64,000 nt of DNA from Sebastes aleutianus (lineage: Eukaryota > Chordata > Actinopteri > Perciformes > Sebastidae). The stretch's first letter is position 1, and every line of letters starts with the position of its first letter. Under the pieces are notes generated by a model. The model was given only the letters and a program-made list of their open reading frames with translations. It ran no database searches and was not told the origin of the DNA. A program made the translations under genes and the position numbers. The stretch lies in contig CAKAKS010000062.1 of assembly GCA_916700875.1 (NCBI GenBank), positions 17,078,460 to 17,142,459 of the forward strand, given 5' to 3'. Shown here one piece after another: positions 33,248-44,951 of this stretch.

Positions 33248-36200
33248 TCAGTTGATTTTTGTTTTCCACTCGACCCTCCACTCATCCCAGTCCAGTAAAG
33301 TTCGTTTTATGTCCCATCCTGCAGCTTCCACACCTGGAATTTATATTAGCAATATTCATGTTTTCTATTTGTGAGATAAAGTTGGTGATTTGTAGGTTTA
33401 AACAGTCTTTGTGTGCGCTCACCTTTGAGAAATGGATTGAAAATCGTGTCCATCAACTTGTGACTCTCTTGCACCATTTCCCAGTTACCTTTAAAAACAT
33501 AAAAGCGTGTAAAGGAGAGAAAACCCTTCTATTAATGTAAAGTAAAGAAATGAATGGAGGTAAAGGCTCACTTTGTGTAGGAGCTTCTCTGGAAGTTGGA
33601 GGGCTCAACTTGCTGCTGAGCCACACAGCTTGGCACATGGCTCTGATTTTATCACATATTGATGCTTCTGGTCCCAAACAAACACATACGCAGCCTGAAA
33701 GGAACACAGCAGAGTTTAAATAAAGCATTCAAAGTATGTTATATGGCTCTTAAAGATGTTGTTGTTCTGTGGAGGAGGATGGGATGTTACATACCATTTC
33801 GTACTCCCAATAGGTAAGGCATATTGTTTCCCTTCAAAGCCAAATTCAGTTCCTCTGGGCTACAAAATAATAAGAAAATTATTCTAAACTGTGTTGGACT
33901 TTTATTGTGTGTAATTTTTCATCATATAAGCAAAATATTAAATTACCTTTGTACAACCTCCTGCAGCCTCACTCCAAGTTTGATTGGCAGCGTTTTCGTA
34001 AACTCTGAAAAAACAGAAGAATCCATTTCCAATGTACAGAATGAACATATTAATAATAATACTAATAAAATGTATTTAAATAGCACCTTTCCAAAACAAG
34101 GCTTACAAGGTGCTTTACAGGGAAAAATGTCAGTAAACCCTTACCAAAGAAAACTGGTTCTCTCTGATTGGCCTCCAGTGGACTCAGGATCCGTTTGTCT
34201 CTCAGGTACTGCTGCAGCACAATCGAAAGCCGCGCCTCGTTCAAGGTTTCCATGACAACTGAGCGCACAGCCTTGTAGTTGGCGAAGAGGTGGAGGATGG
34301 TGAAGAGGAAGAAGAGGCTGAGAGTCAGGCTAAGGGGCAGAAAGAGGTAGAAAGACATGACAGACTCTTCAAAAAACAAGTCCCTGTGTAAGATTCTTAT
34401 GGTAATTTATATAAATTTTCTATAACAACTCTTACATTGGATTATCAGTGACGAGGGGAATGAGCATCAAACTGACCAACAGTCCGGCCAGACACACTAA
34501 AGTCTCCTGTAGGAAATAAAAGATATGAAGATGAGACAAGCACAGTGCCCCATCTGGATATGTTTTGATAATTTTGCAGATTTCTATTAAAAGGTACAGT
34601 GTGAAGGATTTGGCGATATCTAGTGGTAATCTGAGTAGCCCTCAACCTACTCCTCCCTTTCCAAGACTGTGGTAACGTGAGCCGCCAAGTGCAAAACCGT
34701 GGTAACACTGTTCGCCTCGCTGAGAGGCCATCCTTACCATAATAACACAACTTTAGGAGCAACGGAAGTCAGTACCACGGTTTTGCACTTTGCGCTCACG
34801 TTACCACAGATTCAAAAGCGTGTTGGAGAACTACGGTGGCCTTCAGGTAACGTTAAAACATGAAAGTCTCTCTTTAGAGTCAGTGTTTGGTTTGTCCGCT
34901 CTGGGCTACTGTAGAAACATGGCGGAAGCAACATGGCAGACTGGTCTTTTGCGAGTTAATTTGAACTCTGCATTATCTGGTATAACTAAAATAGAGGAGC
35001 ACATGAACGGATACAGGAACTAGACCTCAGTACCACAGCTGTGCACAAGTTATTCATCACAAGTAATCACACTGTTCCCCGTGGTTTTCTCCGCGATAAA
35101 CAGTCTGACGGAAATACAAGTTATAAGTGAAAAAAAAAATGGTACCTGACTGCCATCTTTGGCAGAAATGTCGGCCATGTTGTCTCTGCGAGCCTGATGA
35201 ACAGTCAGAGCAGCTCTGGTCGCACCGCCTGCCACTCCAACGAGGGACTGGAGGAGACAAACACACACTAATCAGCTTATATTTATCAATAAATACTAAG
35301 CAACCCTAAGTGTTTAATAGGTCAACAACAGAATATTTTGATAATCAATCAAGTTTCCGTTTCATATTACAGTTTTATAGTTTATCGCCTGGTTCCACAG
35401 CTGTGAATACAAATAGTGATAATAATGAATGAATGAAGGGAAAGGAAAAAGCCATGCAGTCTGATTAAGACGCTACAAAGTTTAAAAAAACTTTTTTGAC
35501 TTGTGACTGCTTCAAATGAAGCACTGTCGACTTGCAACACCTCTTCACAGGTTGCAAATGTCACCGGGTGGTGATTTTGTCTGCTCAGAATGTTTTATTT
35601 CAGACATTTTTAGGGGTCTTCGGGCGTAACATTACCCAGTAACTTGTGAGAAAAAAAAGCACCGATAGATAAATATAATATTAATTTTCTGCTTTCCGAT
35701 TCTGTTCACTCACAACCTCTAAGATTTGTCTTGCAGCCCCCATGTTGGGAACCACTAGTTTAATCCTCTCTGTTTGGCCTCCGTTTTGTTACGATTGACA
35801 TTTGTCTTTAATGTAGAAATTGTGTAGGCTAGAATAATCCAACAAATTTGTTGATAATTTGATCAAAAATAATAATAATAATTATTGACTCTGGGAACAC
35901 ATACAGTATGCTGTGATAAAAAGTCTAAGCTCAAGGCTCACCTTTTTAGTTAATTATTTATCTTTGGAAAAAGCAGATTAAGTGAACCTTGAGGTTTTAA
36001 TTTTCATTACAGAGGACTGAACCACAGTGTTTCTTTTTACCTTGAATATCCCTGCAGTACACACAATCAGGGTGAAGCAAGCAGGAAAGTATGGAGCCGA
36101 TATTTCCATGAACATGGCGATGTCGTTGAGAACATCAGCAAAAAGTCTGGTAAGAAATCAAAAGAAAGAACGTCAGATGGGTAATAATGGTGATAATGAG

Positions 36201-37617
36201 TAGACTAACCAAGTATTTTTTATCTAGTGTATGTGCATTATGCATACCTCCATTTTTTGGCCTCAGAGTCCAGTTTACTCCTGGAACAAAGACAAAGAAA
36301 CTGATCATGAAGAGGAAGTTCCATCAGTGAAAGAGGAGCACAGATAAAAAGGAAAATGAAGAGCATATGTACACTGGTGTTGCACTGGAAAAAGACCAAA
36401 ATATGAGCCTACCCTTTCTGCCAAGCGAAGACGATTCTTCCCAACATGCCAGTTCCATCTGCAGAGGAAACATTAGTTTTGCAAGTTGCACTCACCAACC
36501 ATGCAAGCGTAATGTACATTCATGGTATATTTTAATTAGGGATCACCTCTAAGTAGCCAAGTGACTGTGGCTGCAGCTACTGTTGCCTCCTGGTTTCCAA
36601 CACCGACACCTCTGAGAGAAGCCTGAGTGGCCAGAGTCCCTGACAGGGAGCTGCAGAAAGCCTGAGAGAGAGAGAGTGGAAAGTTAGTAGTAGTTAGTAG
36701 TAGTAGTTAGTAGTTAGTAGCTTAGTAGCTTAGTAGTTTTGGTGCATCATTTACTGTACCTGCACAGTATCCCAAAACTGGTACTGCAGGTAATCACCAC
36801 TGACGCTCTCTGGATAGCCTTGAGGCAGAAAGACACTCTGAAATAAAAAAGTTAACATGTGAATCTGAGTGGATGAGCAGTCAATGTAGCTACAGTACCG
36901 TTTAAAAGTTTGGAATCAGCTGTTGTATTGACGTTTTACTTCTTTCCTTCAATTATGGCTTTTTTTAACAGAGATAAAAACTGTATAGTTCAGACACCAA
37001 ATGTATTATTTACATCACGTTTTAGCCCCAAAAGAAGAAGATTGAAATAATTTAAATTCCATCTTGTTATAGGCTGCATTACTGTGACCTTGATACTGAA
37101 ACAGGAACCTGTTCCTGTTTAAATCTACACACATTTTGATGCTAAACTTCCAGTTTCTTTTACCAATGACTGGTGATTTCTTCTGTTCTTATACAACTTT
37201 TGCTCAGAGGAGTCTTTGCCTCTTTCTGCCCTGCCCTCTTTCAGTTGTCAGTCTGGTTGAACCATTGTAAAGCATGTTGTTCTCCATGTACAAAACAAAG
37301 TGGCATCTATTTGTAAAGAGGACTTTCTACAACCTAAAAGCATGAATGACCACTCACACATATAGATTAGTCCTCTCAGACATCTGACTTGACCCAATTA
37401 AGCTTTTGTGGCAGGAGATCACAAACTTTTGAACTGTAATGTACATGGAAACGTTATAAATCCTTACTTTAAACACTCCAACAATAGAGTTTCCTCTTGA
37501 TTCACCTTCACTCCCATCTCTTCTCCTCTCCATCACTGCATCCTTGGCAACATACTTCCAAGACTCTGCACTGCCATACCTTTCTGTGGCCAAAACTACA
37601 CCTCTTTCTGTCTCCAT
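33248..37617 (-). CDS. rusf1: RUS family member 1 (RUSF1, formerly C16orf58), fourteen exons, 427 aa
   Basis: This is a DUF647/ROOT UVB SENSITIVE family membrane protein whose vertebrate function is not well defined. Exons: 37468-37617, 36760-36837, 36547-36661, 36413-36458, 36248-36280, 36041-36146, 35146-35247, 34436-34506, 34145-34329, 33947-34004, 33795-33859, 33572-33694, 33423-33488 and 33248-33333. All are GT-AG and in phase for 428 codons. Signature blocks: FLPQGYPESVSGDYLQYQFWDT, LSGTLATQASLRGVGVGN, DGTGMLGRIVFAWQKGSKLD, RLFADVLNDIAMFMEI, GGATRAALTVHQARRDNMAD, ISAKDGSQ, and LHLFANYKAVRSVVMETLNE. Several hydrophobic helices lie between about residues 100 and 260. The last exon reads GVEAAGWDIKRTLL...WDEWRVEW. 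Size and order match the human protein (about 468 aa), with a shorter N-terminus. Confidence 0.95.
34593..35020. repeat. GGTACAGTGTGAAGGATTTGG-type MITE in rusf1 intron 7
   Basis: The left end reads AAGGTACAGTGTGAAGGATT followed by ATCTAGTGGT, a common fish repeat start. Two inverted stretches (TGGTAACGTGAGC...GCAAAACCGTGGTAAC and TACCACGGTTTTGCAC...GCTCACGTTACCACA) form a large imperfect palindrome at about 34669-34807. Confidence 0.65.
36680..36740. repeat. AGT/AGTTAGT microsatellite in rusf1 intron 2
   Basis: About 60 bases of GTTAGTAGTAGTTAGTAGT followed by GCTTAGTA repeats. Confidence 0.9.
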
Positions 37618-37907
37618 TTAGGCTGCTAGGAGTAAGAAACACACTGAACTGAAAAACAGAAATATACTGAAGTCTGAAATCCGCTGGAATGTATTTAATT
37701 AAAGTCCATGTTGGCTCAGTGTGGCATGAAACTGGACACAGTCTACGTGTCGTCCTCTGCTGTAGTGTTTGCTCTGAAGCACTTCCGTGTTTACTTCCGC
37801 CCTCACAGTTTGGAGAATCCTGATTGGTGGATTTGGAGTTTAAGGCGGGGCTTCAGTCAACCAACCAATCAACAGAGAGACGCACATAGAAATAAATGTA
37901 AATATAA

Positions 37908-37917
37908 AAAAAAGAAT

Positions 37918-37948
<31 letters not shown>

Positions 37949-38034
37949 CAATAATAATAACAATAATAATAATAATAATAATAATAATAGTAATAATAAT
38001 AATAATAATAACAATAATAATAACAATAATAGTA

Positions 38035-38065
<31 letters not shown>

Positions 38066-38176
38066 TAATAGTAGTAGTAATAATAATGATAATGATAACA
38101 ATAATAGTAATAATAATAATAATACGTATTGTTTTTATTATTATTATTATTATTATCATTATTATTATTATTATCT
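37908..38176. repeat. AAT/AAC-type trinucleotide microsatellite, about 270 bp
   Basis: ATAATAATAATAACAATAAT variants run to about 38120, then ATTATTATT. Interruptions by GAT, CAA and AGT are common. Long poly-Ile or poly-Leu frames here are compositional. It lies within 300 bases of the rusf1 start codon. Confidence 0.97.
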
Positions 38177-38299
38177 ATTGAGACACACTAATAATAATGA
38201 TAATGATAAATGACATTATGACTAAATGCAACAATAGACATATATGTAATACAATCAATGAAAGTAGGAGAATTATTCCTGGAGGAAAGGCTTTTTGAA

Positions 38300-38545
38300 A
38301 CACTTTTATAGGTATTGATTGGCAGAGGGCTACCATATAAATTCTGTATTACCAATAACTTTAAAGAGTTACAAAATTTTACACAATATATATCCAACAG
38401 ATCTATATTTCTCTGAATTCTTAGATATTAAAAACAAATGTAATTTTTTTAATGATAAACCAGAATTTTTAACGCATTTATTTTACCATTGTATATGTTC
38501 AGTTACTTTTTGGACTTGAATAAATGATTACATATTGTGTAAAAT
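38300..38545 (+). mobile_element. L1/Tx1-like LINE 3' fragment
   Basis: The translation at 38319-38519 contains YKILHNIYPTDLYF and PEFLTHLFYHC...TFW, the region after the reverse transcriptase in L1-clade ORF2. It ends in an AT tail, followed by a (TA) run at 38556-38597. Confidence 0.7.
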
Positions 38546-38551
38546 TGTCAT

Positions 38552-38599
<48 letters not shown>

Positions 38600-39110
38600 C
38601 TTCCTCTCACCCTCGTGTTGTGGTATCTGTGTCTTCCTCAAGCTTGGGTCCTCTACCAGAGGCCTGGGAGTTTGAGGGTTCTGCGCAGTATCGTAGCTGT
38701 TCCTAGGACTGCGCTCTTCTGGACTGAGGCTTCAGATGTCGTTCCTAATCTGCTGGAGCCACTCTCCCAGTTTGGGGGTCACAGCCCCGAGTGCTCCTAC
38801 TACCACGGGGACCATGTCGGCTTTGACCTTCCACATTTGTTCCAGCTGTTCTTTTAACCCTTGATACTTCTCAGCCTTTTCATGTTCCCTCTTCCTGATG
38901 TTGCTGTCAGCTGGTATCGCCACATCTTTCACCACTGCCTTCTTCTGCTGTTTGTCAACCACCACTATGTCCGGTTGGTTAGCCAGCAGCTGCTTGTCAG
39001 TCTGGAATCTGAAGTCCCACAGGACCTTAGCCCTGTTGTTCTCAACCACCTTCGGTGGTATGTCCCATTGGGAATTGGGTACGTGCATCTGGTTCACGAA
39101 ACTTGGACCG
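38600..39110 (-). mobile_element. LINE ORF2 C-terminal fragment
   Basis: Minus-strand translation includes QTDKQLLANQPDIVVVDKQQ, AVVKDVAIPADSN, KYQGLKEQLEQMW and VVGALGAVTPKLGEWLQQI. This is a tail found in many fish LINE copies. A frame shift near 38735 separates it from the closing ILRRTLKLPGLW segment. It is 5'-truncated and dead. Confidence 0.8.
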
Positions 39111-39498
39111 AGCTGTCAAACTAGGCGATCTAGTTCTAAAATTAAACGAGATTCAGCCGTGGCATCGCCCATTTCTCGCTTAAAATGTTTTCAGAAGTAG
39201 AATTTGGTGGAGTGTTTAGACGGAATAATAGAACATTTACAAGCAGGCCGCCATGTTGTTTCCTGTTTGAAACGGCGAGCAGAAAACCAGGGACCAATTA
39301 GGTGCATTCAACGATCGGGTATGTCACCGCTTGAATGGCCAGTTGAGTGGAGCAGTGCGTCCACTAGTGTCCTCGCCGGACCTGATGGACATGTAGCGCT
39401 GGATTTAACATTATACATGACCACTGTGTAACAATTTAGCCACAAATTCCAAGACTGACCAAACTCGGTCCAGACGTATACTCAGTTTTGACCGAGTC
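39111..39498. other. Unassigned intergenic segment
   Basis: GC-moderate DNA with no exon that I can support. AAAATGTTTTCAGAA recurs inside the element at 58886-59919, so it may be repeat-derived. Confidence 0.3.
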
Positions 39499-39871
39499 TT
39501 GTTTATTATAAAGCAGGTTTAAGTGCTATATAAATACTGTGATGGTATCAAAATGCTCAATTCACAGAGAAATACACATAGCCTGTATTCAGAAACTGTG
39601 CCTTTAAACGAGCTGTCAGGATTTCTGTACATTTGTGATGTCACAAAACACACAGGAAGTAAACATGGACCCAAGCTGTTGCCTAGCAATGCAATTCCGT
39701 TGTAATTCGTTGAAATGCGCTAAAACAGAGTGTTTCAGACAGAGGGTAAATACAGGCATATTCAGGCAGACAGTATGAGGAAAATAAAGGTAAACATTAC
39801 AGCATGTAAACATGTTCTAGTAGAAACATAAAACACAAGTATGAACCTTAAAATGAGCTTCATATGGGACT
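39499..39871. mobile_element. TTAA-type MITE, truncated at its left end
   Basis: It ends CATATGGGACT before TTAA (39872-39875). The body matches the reverse complement of 41790-42271: TTTACTTCCTG, GTTGCCTAGCAA, CAGCATGTAAACATGTTCTA. Confidence 0.8.
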
Positions 39872-39899
39872 TTAAAGTGATTTCCCGTTGGGGAGAAAT

Positions 39900-41780
39900 T
39901 GTTCCTGAATCTGGATGTGACAGTAAGGATGGTCCCGTACGTCCTGCTGGAAGACTGGAGGTCAAAGAGATGATTGCTAACATGAGTTAAGGACGTTTGT
40001 GACCGTCTTTGAGCATACTGTTGCTTGTTTGGATGCATTTAGATCAAAATCTCCACCAGTTCTAGTAACTCTCATTAATGACCAAACTTTATTATAACTT
40101 TGAAGCTGTGCTGATTTACTGATGCAAAACAAGGCCATGGATCATAACCAGAGAGGTTTGTCATGTATCTACTGTTAAAAAACACATTTTCTGAATAGAG
40201 TTTTGTACATGTGGCTCCATGGGCGTCATTTCCCTCTGTCCTACTTCCCTGAAACAGAGAGGAATGCACCTGACATGATGATTAATCATCAGTAAATGAT
40301 GAAGTTGAGCCACAACGATTGGAGGAAGAGCCACAGCAGATCCCTCCCATGCTTGTTTTCACCGGTGAGGGCAGATCCAGCTGTCTATGATGGCTGGTTG
40401 AGCGTAACAGTGGGTGGCGTCACCTCTGACAAAATGCAGTCAGGTAGTCATGAATCACTGAGCAAAGGGGGGAGTAAATGTTTGTTATCTCTGGGTCATA
40501 GAACAGAGGGATGGCAGGAGACGAGCAAGAAGAGGCCTGTTCCACCCTCGAGACCCAAAAGAAGATGTTTCAAATATAAGATGCAGTGATTGAGCGATGA
40601 GCTGGAAGATAAAATCACAACCTCTGTTTATTCTTCCAGGTGCATTTAGAAAACAATGAGGCAGATTGGAATCTGTCGCTGTTTCCCCCCGAGGCGAGAC
40701 AAGTGCTGACACACCTTTCCCAAGTCCTCAGGAATGCTGCTCGGGAAAGAAGCGAGGGAAAGGTTGTCACACTGTGAGTAACGAAAAAGAGGGGAAGCCT
40801 GACAGGCGATTACAAGGAACAGGATATGAGAAGCAAAGTGAGGAAGGGCTTGACTGTACGTGTGGGAGGACAAGAAAGGAAAGAGCCTGAACAGTAAATG
40901 GGCGTGGAAGTTTCACACAGAGTTTCAGTCCCGGCTCTCAGTCTTGTCATTCAGCAACTTATATGGTACTTTGACAGGGACAAGCCTCCGAGCTGTTTGT
41001 CTGTTGGACTCCCTCTACGATGACAGTCGTGGGCATTGTTTGACCACGTGTGAAACCGAAACCTTCACATTTAAAAGAAAAAAGCTTGATGTGGCTCCTT
41101 AAACTGGGATTTTGTTTAAAAGACAACACACCTGCCTGCCTGCCATCTCATTAGGACTCAACTATCACTCTGAATCACACATACTGGAAAAAGTAGAAGA
41201 AATCACTGAAGGAGTGTATTCAGACTGAGGAGCAGTGATCAGGTTTGTACTTTTAAAGTAAGAATTTAACCCTTAAATGATGTGTTTGAAGTGTATCCTC
41301 AGGTCAATTTGATATTCTTTACTCAACTTCCTTTTTTCTGCGAGGAACAGATTTAAGATTTAGTTTTTAGCTTTCACAGAACAGAAACTTTCTTACAGTC
41401 ACTACAAATGATTCACAGGTCTGTGCAGCAACACAATGATGAAAGTATTATTAAACCAGTTCAACCAACTCTTGGCTTAAGCATTTTTCCCAAAGTAACA
41501 AGCATGCCGAGTATGCTGGCGTGCCACGTACAGTACAGAGATTAGATACATCTTCACTACGGCAACTTGCCAGCCAAGCGGGAGGTTTTGACATTTTCTT
41601 AAAGTGTGATCGTACAAGTTTTTCAAGCTTTTTGTTTTTTTGTAGTTAACTGTTGACACTGTGTTGCGCCACTCAAAGGCTGCTTTCTGTTTCGTGCTGG
41701 AAATACCCAGGTCAGAGAGATTCCCATGCTGCTCCCATGAGATAATACTGTGCTGTGAAGAACATGTTTAGACTCGTAGG
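39900..41780. other. Unassigned DNA between two inverted MITE copies
   Basis: Several 60-100 codon open frames occur here, but none has recognisable domains or coherent splice partners. A pair of short (<300 b) exons would be easy to miss by eye. Confidence 0.35.
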
Positions 41781-41789
41781 TGACATTAA

Positions 41790-42271
41790 AGGTCCCATAG
41801 CATGCTCATTTTCAGGTTCATACTTGTATTTTGTGTTTCTACTAGAACATGTTTACATGCTGTAATGTTCAAAAAAAACTTTATTTTCCTCATACTGTCA
41901 GCCTGAATATGCCTGTATTTACCCTCTGCCTGAAACGCTCCGTTTTAGCACATTTCGACGGAATGGCGATGAAATTGCAACAGAATTGTGTTGCTAGGCA
42001 ACAGCTTGGGTCCATGTTTACTTCCTGTCGGCTGATGACATTCACATACACTGCAACCAGGAATAAACTGGGACACATTTAAAATGTTTACGTTTAAAAT
42101 TGTGTCGAAGGTCTAAATATTCTATATTTGTGACATCACGAATGTGCAGAAATCCTGACAGCTTGTTTCAAATGCAGCATTTCAGCTTTCACAGTATTTT
42201 ATATAGGATTTAAGCCTGCTTTATAATAAAAACAAAACATGAAAATCTCACTTTTTTATAATATGAGACCT
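41790..42271. mobile_element. TTAA-type MITE, full length, inverted relative to 39499-39871
   Basis: The termini AGGTCCCATAGCATG and ATATGAGACCT lie between TTAA at 41786-41789 and 42272-42275. This fits a piggyBac-like non-autonomous element. Confidence 0.85.
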
Positions 42272-42366
42272 TTAATATTAAATTCTTTAAACTGAGATTG
42301 TCTAAGTCGCTCAGTACTGTAGGTCAAACTGCTGCAGGTAAACACATCAATCAGAATCAGAAATAT

Positions 42367-43440
42367 GCTCTTATATTAACATAAAGGAATGTAAGAAAAT
42401 AGAAATAAAGGAGTATGTAACATGTAAATAATGTACATAATGCTACAATATAAACACAATATATGTAAAGAAATATAAGCAAGTAATTAAATTAAAAATA
42501 AGAAATGAGAATATAAGAAATATGTACAAGTATTTGCATTAAGACGTGCATTATATAACATATAGCCACAGTGAAAATAAGTAAATACAAAATGCTCAGA
42601 AGGGGGATCTATTTACTGTAACTATAAATGCCAGTATAGTATACCAAATAAATAAATAAGAGTATTCCTTGGAATGTGCAGTATAAATGCAGAATTATTA
42701 CAGAGTATGGCCTTATTGTTGTTAAGTTAAGTCAGTATTGTATATAGCAGCTGATGGGTGAATCCAACCTTATAAACTATTAATACAAGGTAAACACTGC
42801 ATGTCACAAGGGCAACAGGTCTCTTTGTTTTTAGCATAAATCAAAGCAGCAGCCTGCAGCACAGGGCCGTCAGTAAAGGGAAGTAACAGTGTTTGTCACA
42901 AGGAGATCAAGTGCAAACCCTGTAAAAACCCCTGATATTCCCTTTGGGCCATGTTGAATTATACCTGGACTGCTTCTGGCTTTATCATTATGAGTCCCAA
43001 AAAAAACACGTGGGCCAGGTTTAAGAGGGGGGGGAAATGTTAGTCTTATTATTAAATGACATTTAAATATGTCCATGCATATCTGTGGGAGTTTTGTTAT
43101 TTTAGTGTACAGTCATAAATGCAGAGTGCATGCAGGGTTATACCAGTCTTACACAATGATATTTGGGTTTTATAATGGAAGGAGTCTCTGATATTGTGAC
43201 ACAAACACAACCTTAATGTTGTGTTTGTGTCGCTCTTCATTTCTTATTTATACCATTCTGGCATTTATACCTAACACACTTAATAGATCCCACTTCTCTT
43301 TACATATATTGTGTTTATATTATAGCATTATGTACATAATTTACAAGTTACGTACTCCTTTATTTCTATTTTCTTACATTTATTTATGTTTATAAAAGAG
43401 CAACTGTAATGCCCCCCCAGTGGGGTTCAATAAAGTATTT
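42367..43440. repeat. ~110-bp inverted repeat arms around 0.8 kb, with an L2-like tail
   Basis: AAATAGAAATAAAGGAGTA...ATGTAAATAATGTACATAAT at about 42385-42480 is mirrored by ATTATGTACATAATTTACAA...TACTCCTTTATTTCTATTTT at about 43325-43380. The right arm is followed by CCCCCCCAGTGGGGTTCAAT and AATAAAG at about 43412-43435, a LINE-type 3' end. Confidence 0.75.
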
Positions 43441-43856
43441 CTGATTAACTAGTCAGTATTCAGAATGTAAACAGGAACATCATAATAGAACAGAAAACAT
43501 CAAATACAACCCGTGTAGTCAGTGAGAATCGGTCTCATTGTGTCTGAACAATTCTGAAAAGAAAAGGCACAAGTGTTTCTCACGGATCTGGGGCGTCAAA
43601 GAATACAAATTTTAATTAACTAAACATTTACCTATAGGGCTTGTCTCTGTAGGTCATAAAGTGTGAAACCAGTTCCTTAAATACCCCTTAATCTTGAAAA
43701 ACAAACACATCTATCAGCTGTGAACAAAGTCAAAACCACGAAGCAGCCGCTCAGACAAATTCTTCTTTGCTTTTCAGTCGTTATTTGCACATAACTCACT
43801 CAAAATGTTGGTTTTATGAATTTTGACAAACCCTTCTTCAACTCTGTTTTGCAGAA

Positions 43857-44951
43857 ATGTCTGAACCACCTCAGACAAATGTAACGGTGGATGAAGAAGT
43901 GGTCCCTCTGAACGACCTCGATACCGTCCCAGGGTCAGGCAACAATAATCAAGTAATCATCAGCACAGGACAGGATGATGCCTCCTGCTGCCATGACAGG
44001 AACCACAGGAAACTAGCCATCTGCAGCATCATCTGTGGGATCACCTGCATCGGAATCAAAGCTCTCATTAATTCAGTCAAGGTATTTTATCGTCCAGCTC
44101 TTTTCATTCACCTCTAAGTCAAAATGTCAAAGAGCCTAAAGCTGCACATTCCCACATACCTGCAGGCCGCTCTAAACTGCAGCAAAGTGACAGAAATGTA
44201 TTTACAAGGATGAGTTCATGGTGTCAGTGAACTGCACATAACACGATCATGTTTACCACATAAACAGGCTGTGCTGCTGAAACACAAACGGTTCACATCC
44301 ACAGTGACCAAATAAGGACATATTAGTGCAATAGATCATGATATGATGTAGGGTCATGCATTATGTTGTTGTTATCACTGGTGGTGTAATATGTGGTTGT
44401 AATGTGCTTTAGTTCATGTTGTCTGTTCCTTTATAATTATTACTATGGAAGCAGCTATATGATATGACAGTATGTCATGTGTCTGATCATGTGTGCAGCA
44501 TGTGAGTCCAAGACAAATCTCCTTATGGGAACAATCAAGTGTATCATAGTTTTACAGCAGTATAGCAGTTTTTATACATATATTTTTTAATACCGATACA
44601 GCAGTTCGGTCTGTGGGAGCCCAAACAACAAAGTAAAGCACAAGGGATAAATCGTGTCTTTTAAATCACAGAACCAGACTGAAATATAAACTAGATTATT
44701 GTTTATTATCAGCGGTATTAGCTTTGTTATGTATACACATATTACTTTTACTGATTTAACCCTCAATTCAAAATGTTGTCTTGTTGTTACTTCAACAGGC
44801 TGAGGAGTCGACGGATTCGAGCATCGCTGCAATTTTTTCAAAACGGGCAAAGAAATTTGGCATCATGTCCATCGCGATATGGGTTTCTATTCTGGCTTTG
44901 ACTCCCATACTGATGGCACTCATCTCATATCTCCTCACTTTCCAAGACTGA
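43857..44951 (+). CDS. tmem265: Transmembrane protein 265 (CD225/dispanin-like), 125 aa
   Basis: Two coding exons: 43857-44081 (ATG two bases after the TTTTGCAG acceptor) and 44799-44951. There must be an upstream untranslated exon, which I did not locate. The acidic N-terminus (about 50 aa) precedes a first hydrophobic segment LAICSIICGITCIGIKALI, a charged loop KAEESTDSSIAAIFSKRAKK, and a second segment IAIWVSILALTPILMALISY. The IICGxxCxGxxAL and RAKK spacing match human TMEM265. The two-helix hairpin suggests a dispanin-type membrane protein, function unknown. prr14 is next door as in mammals. Confidence 0.88.

Noticed and set aside
37708..38181. 157-codon frame rich in Ile/Thr and minus-strand poly-Leu frames
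   Set aside because: Produced entirely by the AAT-type microsatellite.
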